From assembly GCF_900582195.1 (NCBI RefSeq), contig NZ_UTHA01000188.1, forward strand, positions 124,001 to 188,000: 64,000 nt of DNA, written 5' to 3'. The DNA is from Pseudomonas viridiflava (GTDB lineage: Bacteria; Pseudomonadota; Gammaproteobacteria; Pseudomonadales; Pseudomonadaceae). The stretch's first letter is position 1. Every line of letters starts with the position of its first letter. The translations under genes were made by a program, and so were the position numbers. A model generated the notes under the pieces. The model was given only the letters and a program-made list of their open reading frames with translations. It was not told where the DNA came from and made no database searches. Positions 61,778 through 64,000 of this stretch are shown in pieces.

Positions 61778-62383
61778 TTGGAACGCATCGCAGTCATCGA
61801 CTTTGAAACCACCGGCCTGTCGCCGAACAGCAACTGCCGCGCCACGGAAATCGCCGTGGTCATGCTGGAAAACGGCCGCATCGTCGAGCGCTACCAGAGC
61901 CTGATGAACGCCGGCGTGCGCGTCCCCGCGTTCATCGAACAACTGACCGGCATCAGCAACGCCATGCTGCGCACCGCACCGCCGGCGGAGCGGGTGATGG
62001 AAGAGGTCAATGAGTTTGTCGGCTGCACACCGCTGGTCGCGCATAACGCCTCGTTCGACCAGAAGTTCTGGGATTTTGAGTTGGGTCGGATCAAGCGCAC
62101 GCGGTTGCAGAACTTTGCCTGTTCGCTGCTGCTTGCCCGGCGCTTGATGCCGGCGGCGCCGAATCACAAGCTCGGCACGCTGACCACGTTTGCGCGCTTG
62201 CCGCACACGGGGCAGGCTCACCGGGCCATGGCCGATGCCGAGATGGCGGCGAATCTGATGGCGCATCTGGCGAATGAGTTACGGCACAAGCACGGCGTCA
62301 GCGAGCTATCGCATGACCTGCTGTGCAAGTTGCAGAAAGTCCCCGCCGCGAAAGTCAGCGAACACCTCCAACGCTACCGCTGA
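61778..62383 (+). CDS. DEDDh 3'-5' exonuclease, DnaQ-like
   Basis: A 201-residue exonuclease with all DEDDh motifs: DFETTGL near residue 8, HNASFDQKFWDFE near 89 and HRAMADAEMAANL near 148. It is a free-standing relative of the polymerase III epsilon subunit, acting on DNA or RNA 3' ends. Translation starts with TTG, preceded by GGAG 11 bases upstream; no ATG lies near. It is probably cotranscribed with the NYN gene, pairing two nucleases. Confidence 0.86.
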   Translation: MERIAVIDFETTGLSPNSNCRATEIAVVMLENGRIVERYQSLMNAGVRVPAFIEQLTGISNAMLRTAPPAERVMEEVNEFVGCTPLVAHNASFDQKFWDFELGRIKRTRLQNFACSLLLARRLMPAAPNHKLGTLTTFARLPHTGQAHRAMADAEMAANLMAHLANELRHKHGVSELSHDLLCKLQKVPAAKVSEHLQRYR

Positions 62384-62402
62384 TGCCCAATTCAGCGCAA
62401 AA

Positions 62403-62499
62403 CCCCTGTGGGAGCGAGCTTGCTCGCGAATGCGGTGTGTCATTCAACTTCGATGTGCCTGATCTACCGCTTTCGCGAGCAAGCTCGCTCCCACAGGGG
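62403..62499. repeat. REP doublet between exonuclease and Lrp genes
   Basis: Inverted pair CCCCTGTGGGAGCGAGCTTG and its complement around a spacer of about 45 bases, between two convergent genes. Confidence 0.85.
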
Positions 62500-62511
62500 G
62501 CATCATCGTTC

Positions 62512-62967
62512 TCAGGATTTGCCGTTGCTTTCTATGTGGCCTAACGGCACGCGCTTTTCGATGGCGCTCGACAACACAATCGAGGTCTTGCTGAAGCCAA
62601 ACTTCGCTACCCGATTGATCAACTCCTCCAGCTCCGTCATCGATCCCACCGCAGCCTTCATCATCACGCACGGATCGCCTGTCACTCGAAAGCACTCAGT
62701 CAGTTGTGGAATTTTCACCAGTTCGTCGTAGACCTTCTTGCTGCCGTTCTGGTGCAGGCGCAGTTCGATTATGCACTGGATCGGCAGGCCGATTTTCGAC
62801 AGGTCGATGTTCGCCTGATATCCGGTGATCACCCCTGCCGCCTCAAGCTTGGCCACACGCTCAGCCACCGCCGGAGCGGAGAGGTTCACTTTGCGCGCCA
62901 GATCGGCGTAGGACGCTCGGCCGTTTTCCAACAGGGCACTGAGCAGCATACGGTCGTATTTGTCCAA
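62512..62967 (-). CDS. Lrp/AsnC family transcriptional regulator
   Basis: A 151-residue regulator with an AsnC-type HTH (about 2-58; DKYDRMLLSALLENGRASYA, VNLSAPAVAERVAKLE) and a RAM effector domain (YDELVKIPQLTECFRVTGDP). Like many family members it begins with TTG; AGGAG lies 9 bases before it. The divergent neighbour is an EamA exporter, and Lrp regulators next to exporters often respond to the exported amino acid; that link is inferred. It differs clearly from the Lrp protein at 40881. Confidence 0.88.
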   Translation of the reverse strand: MDKYDRMLLSALLENGRASYADLARKVNLSAPAVAERVAKLEAAGVITGYQANIDLSKIGLPIQCIIELRLHQNGSKKVYDELVKIPQLTECFRVTGDPCVMMKAAVGSMTELEELINRVAKFGFSKTSIVLSSAIEKRVPLGHIESNGKS

Positions 62968-63130
62968 GGCCAGACTCCTGAAGTTGCCAGACTTTCGAAA
63001 TCGCGGTTTATCCTGCCGATCTCCATTCTTTCCAAAGTGTACTGGCGCTATAAACAGGTTTTGTAACTTATTTTTGCTCGTCAGCCTTTCTAGAATAATC
63101 CATCCCCTGAGCCAGACTTTCGAGTTGCCC

Positions 63131-64000
63131 ATGCCTGCCTTGCGCCGTTTTTCCTTGCCGCTGATCGCCGCGTTTTTTGCGTTGTATGTGATTTGGGGAT
63201 CGACCTATCTGGTGATCCGCATTGGCGTCGAGTACTGGCCACCGTTGATGCTCGGCGGTGTGCGCTTTGTGATCGCGGGTAGTTTGATGTACGCCTTCCT
63301 GCGTTGGCGCGGGGCGCCGGCGCCGACCTGGGCGCAGTGGAAAGCGGCAGGGATCATCGGGATTTTGCTGCTCAGTTTTGGTAATGGCGCGGTGAGTGTG
63401 GCTGAACACACTGGCGTGGCTTCGGGCGTGGCGGCGTTGGCGGTGGCGACGGTGCCGCTGTTCACTTTGCTGTTTGGTTATTTCTGGGGGGCGCGCAATA
63501 CGCGTCTGGAGTGGGCCGGGGTGGCGTTGGGGATTGTCGGTATTGCCATGCTCAACATGGGCTCCAACCTGCAATCGAGTCCGCTGGGCGCGGCGTTGCT
63601 GATTTTCGCGGCGGCAACCTGGGCGTTCGGTTCGGTGTGGAGCAGGCATTTGCCGTTGCCGCAGGGCGCGATGGCCAGTGCGGTGGAAATGCTCGTTGGC
63701 GGCGTGGTGTTGCTGATCGGCAGCGCCGTCAGTGGCGAGCATCTGCAAGCTGTGCCGCCGGTTGAAGGCTGGCTGGCGCTGGCGTACCTGATCTTCTTCG
63801 GCTCGATCATCGCCTTCAATTCCTACATGTACCTGCTCAAACACGTGCGTCCGGCGGCGGCGACCAGTTATGCCTACGTCAACCCGGCGGTGGCGGTGTT
63901 GCTGGGGATCGTGTTTGTTGGCGAAACCATCGGGATCGAGGAAGCGCTGGCAATGCTGGTGATCATCAGCGCCGTGGTGTTGATTGGCTTGCCGCAGTGG
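63131..64000 (+). CDS. EamA-family drug/metabolite exporter, partial
   Basis: The first 290 residues of a DMT/EamA transporter; the frame is open at the window edge, and only a few residues are likely to be missing. Ten membrane helices can be traced, with the two EamA repeats (ALYVIWGSTYLVIRIGVEYW near 17 and ATWAFGSVWSRHLP near 166). The sequence resembles E. coli YedA. The cargo is unknown. It is divergent from the Lrp-type regulator with 163 bases between the start codons. Confidence 0.88.
   Translation, partial: MPALRRFSLPLIAAFFALYVIWGSTYLVIRIGVEYWPPLMLGGVRFVIAGSLMYAFLRWRGAPAPTWAQWKAAGIIGILLLSFGNGAVSVAEHTGVASGVAALAVATVPLFTLLFGYFWGARNTRLEWAGVALGIVGIAMLNMGSNLQSSPLGAALLIFAAATWAFGSVWSRHLPLPQGAMASAVEMLVGGVVLLIGSAVSGEHLQAVPPVEGWLALAYLIFFGSIIAFNSYMYLLKHVRPAAATSYAYVNPAVAVLLGIVFVGETIGIEEALAMLVIISAVVLIGLPQW

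Noticed and set aside
1..64000. CRISPR array, tRNA or rRNA genes, prophage
   Set aside because: No regularly spaced direct repeats, no cloverleaf or rRNA-like sequence and no phage structural or integrase gene was seen on either strand.

Overview
The window is a chromosomal segment of a Pseudomonas, most likely of the P. fluorescens group. The gene order proA-nadD-rsfS-rlmH-mrdA-rodA-mltB-rlpA-dacA-DUF493-lipB-lipA, then holA-lptE-leuS, lnt-corC-ybeY-phoH-miaB, hemL-thiE-thiD-ladS, an AidB-type dehydrogenase, amn and hrpB is, from memory, the order around PA4007-PA3961 of P. aeruginosa PAO1. The intergenic gaps carry the REP-type inverted repeats usual in P. fluorescens-group genomes. No tRNA, rRNA, CRISPR array, transposase or integrase was found.

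Layout. 1-1106: N-terminal part of an unknown large protein, leftward. 1.4-3.6 kb: DedA-PAP2 fusion and a 3-methyladenine glycosylase. 3.8-15.3 kb: cell-elongation, wall-remodelling and lipoate block (proA to lipA). 15.4-18.0 kb: LD-carboxypeptidase, a second lytic transglycosylase and arfA, which carries an internal hairpin. 18.2-22.6 kb: holA, lptE, leuS. 22.8-24.1 kb: a small unknown gene and a DUF218 protein. 24.1-29.5 kb: lnt, corC, ybeY, phoH, miaB. 29.6-33.6 kb: DUF1820, Sel1 protein, hemL, thiE, thiD. 33.9-36.3 kb: ladS, a hybrid sensor kinase of the Gac/Rsm network. 36.3-47.1 kb: acyl-CoA dehydrogenase, amn, rluE, Lrp regulator, a Q/N/P-rich secreted protein, CDF transporter, lipoprotein and hrpB. 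58.4-64.0 kb: EEP phosphatase, YciC-like, DUF2076, NYN, DEDDh exonuclease, Lrp regulator and an EamA exporter cut by the window end.

The stretch from about 47.1 to 58.25 kb does not belong to this conserved backbone. It holds an AroP-like aromatic amino acid permease and, divergent from it, eight rightward genes: a TauD/SyrP-type Fe(II)/2-oxoglutarate oxygenase, an MIO enzyme resembling Pantoea phenylalanine aminomutase (Thr-Ser-Gly triad), a HisC-like aminotransferase, an AlaX-type tRNA-editing hydrolase, an XRE-like regulator, a GlcD-like FAD oxidase, an ATP-grasp ligase and an MFS exporter. There is no NRPS or PKS. I read it as a compact pathway for a small, probably toxic beta-amino-acid-derived amino acid or dipeptide, with the editing hydrolase as self-protection. 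I do not recognise it as a described cluster. The product is inferred; the enzyme families are seen in the sequence.

Other points worth attention are a nested inverted-repeat element upstream of hrpB (44289-44546), a non-coding stretch with an intrinsic terminator that may be a small RNA (about 41500-41676), the arfA internal hairpin, and a hairpin enclosing the ribosome binding site of the DUF218 gene.
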